DNA from: Anomaloglossus baeobatrachus
Lineage: Eukaryota > Chordata > Amphibia > Anura > Aromobatidae
Reading direction: 5' to 3'
Assembly: GCF_048569485.1 (NCBI RefSeq)
Contig: NC_134357.1
Coordinates: forward strand, 332,620,742-332,684,741
Length of the DNA stretch: 64,000 nucleotides
Both the position numbers and the translations under genes were made by a program. Positions 63,780 to 64,000 of the stretch are shown one piece after another. The notes beneath the pieces were generated by a model. That model saw only the letters and a list, made by a program, of their open reading frames with translations, searched no databases and had not been told where the DNA came from. Within the stretch, counting starts at the first letter, position 1. The number at the start of each line of letters is the position of its first letter.

Positions 63780-64000
63780 CAGCAGGAGTATCACACAGGA
63801 TAGGATTAGATACACGGCTCTGCAGACAGTATCACACAGGAGACGATTAGATACATGGCTCAGCAGACAGTATCACACAGGAGAGGATTAGATACATAGC
63901 TCAGCAAACAGCATTACACGATAGGATTAGATACACAGCACTGCAGACAGTATCACACAGGAGAGGATTAGATAAACAGCCGTGCAGACAGTATCAGACA
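63780..64000. repeat. ~41-bp minisatellite at the right edge
   Basis: The unit contains AGTATCACACAGGAGAGGAT and TAGATACATGGCTCAGCAGAC. About five copies are seen; the array continues past the window. Confidence 0.9.

Overview
This is nuclear DNA from a vertebrate, most likely a frog with a large genome. Two vertebrate genes are clear from their exons. They sit among repeat types typical of anurans: T2/Kolobok MITEs with TTAAAGGGA-type ends, DIRS retroelements, Tc1/mariner relics, V-SINE-like copies and many minisatellites. The species cannot be named from this sequence.

Host genes. (1) ghrh (growth hormone-releasing hormone), plus strand, about 5750-20640: a TATA promoter, a non-coding first exon, five coding exons (144 codons, all phases agree) and paired AATAAA signals. 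The mature peptide is predicted to be 27 residues with an amidated C-terminus. (2) rpn2 (ribophorin II of the oligosaccharyltransferase), minus strand: nine exons between 62428 and 54072 encode the C-terminal 302 residues; the 5' part lies beyond the right edge. ghrh and rpn2 converge, as in mammals. (3) A previously hidden candidate between them, minus strand about 41190-40705: a tiny two-exon gene for a 42-residue protein with 20 arginines, resembling a protamine. It has a TATA box, a CRE-like site, a good Kozak start, a 68-bp intron that joins two Arg-rich exons in frame, a stop and an AATAAA signal. It sits inside a 6-kb cluster of minisatellites.

Layout. 1-2545 minisatellite with an 853-bp tandem duplication. 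2812-5252 SINE, hAT relic, MITE and truncated Tc1. 5600-20640 ghrh, its 11-kb intron 2 filled with MITEs, a Tc1 deletion derivative and a solo LTR, and intron 5 carrying a 25-copy, 36-bp array. 21078-25972 a palindromic element split by a solo LTR, then Tc1 and mariner relics. 26155-36357 an LTR retroelement whose 5' LTR was split by a whole-looking DIRS element. 37683-44040 minisatellite cluster around the protamine-like gene. 44998-53565 an old Tc1 relic split by a second DIRS element and several smaller insertions. 53660-64000 rpn2 with MITEs in its introns, then AT microsatellites and a 41-bp array at the right edge.

All calls come from reading the sequence and from remembered family features; no search or alignment program was run.
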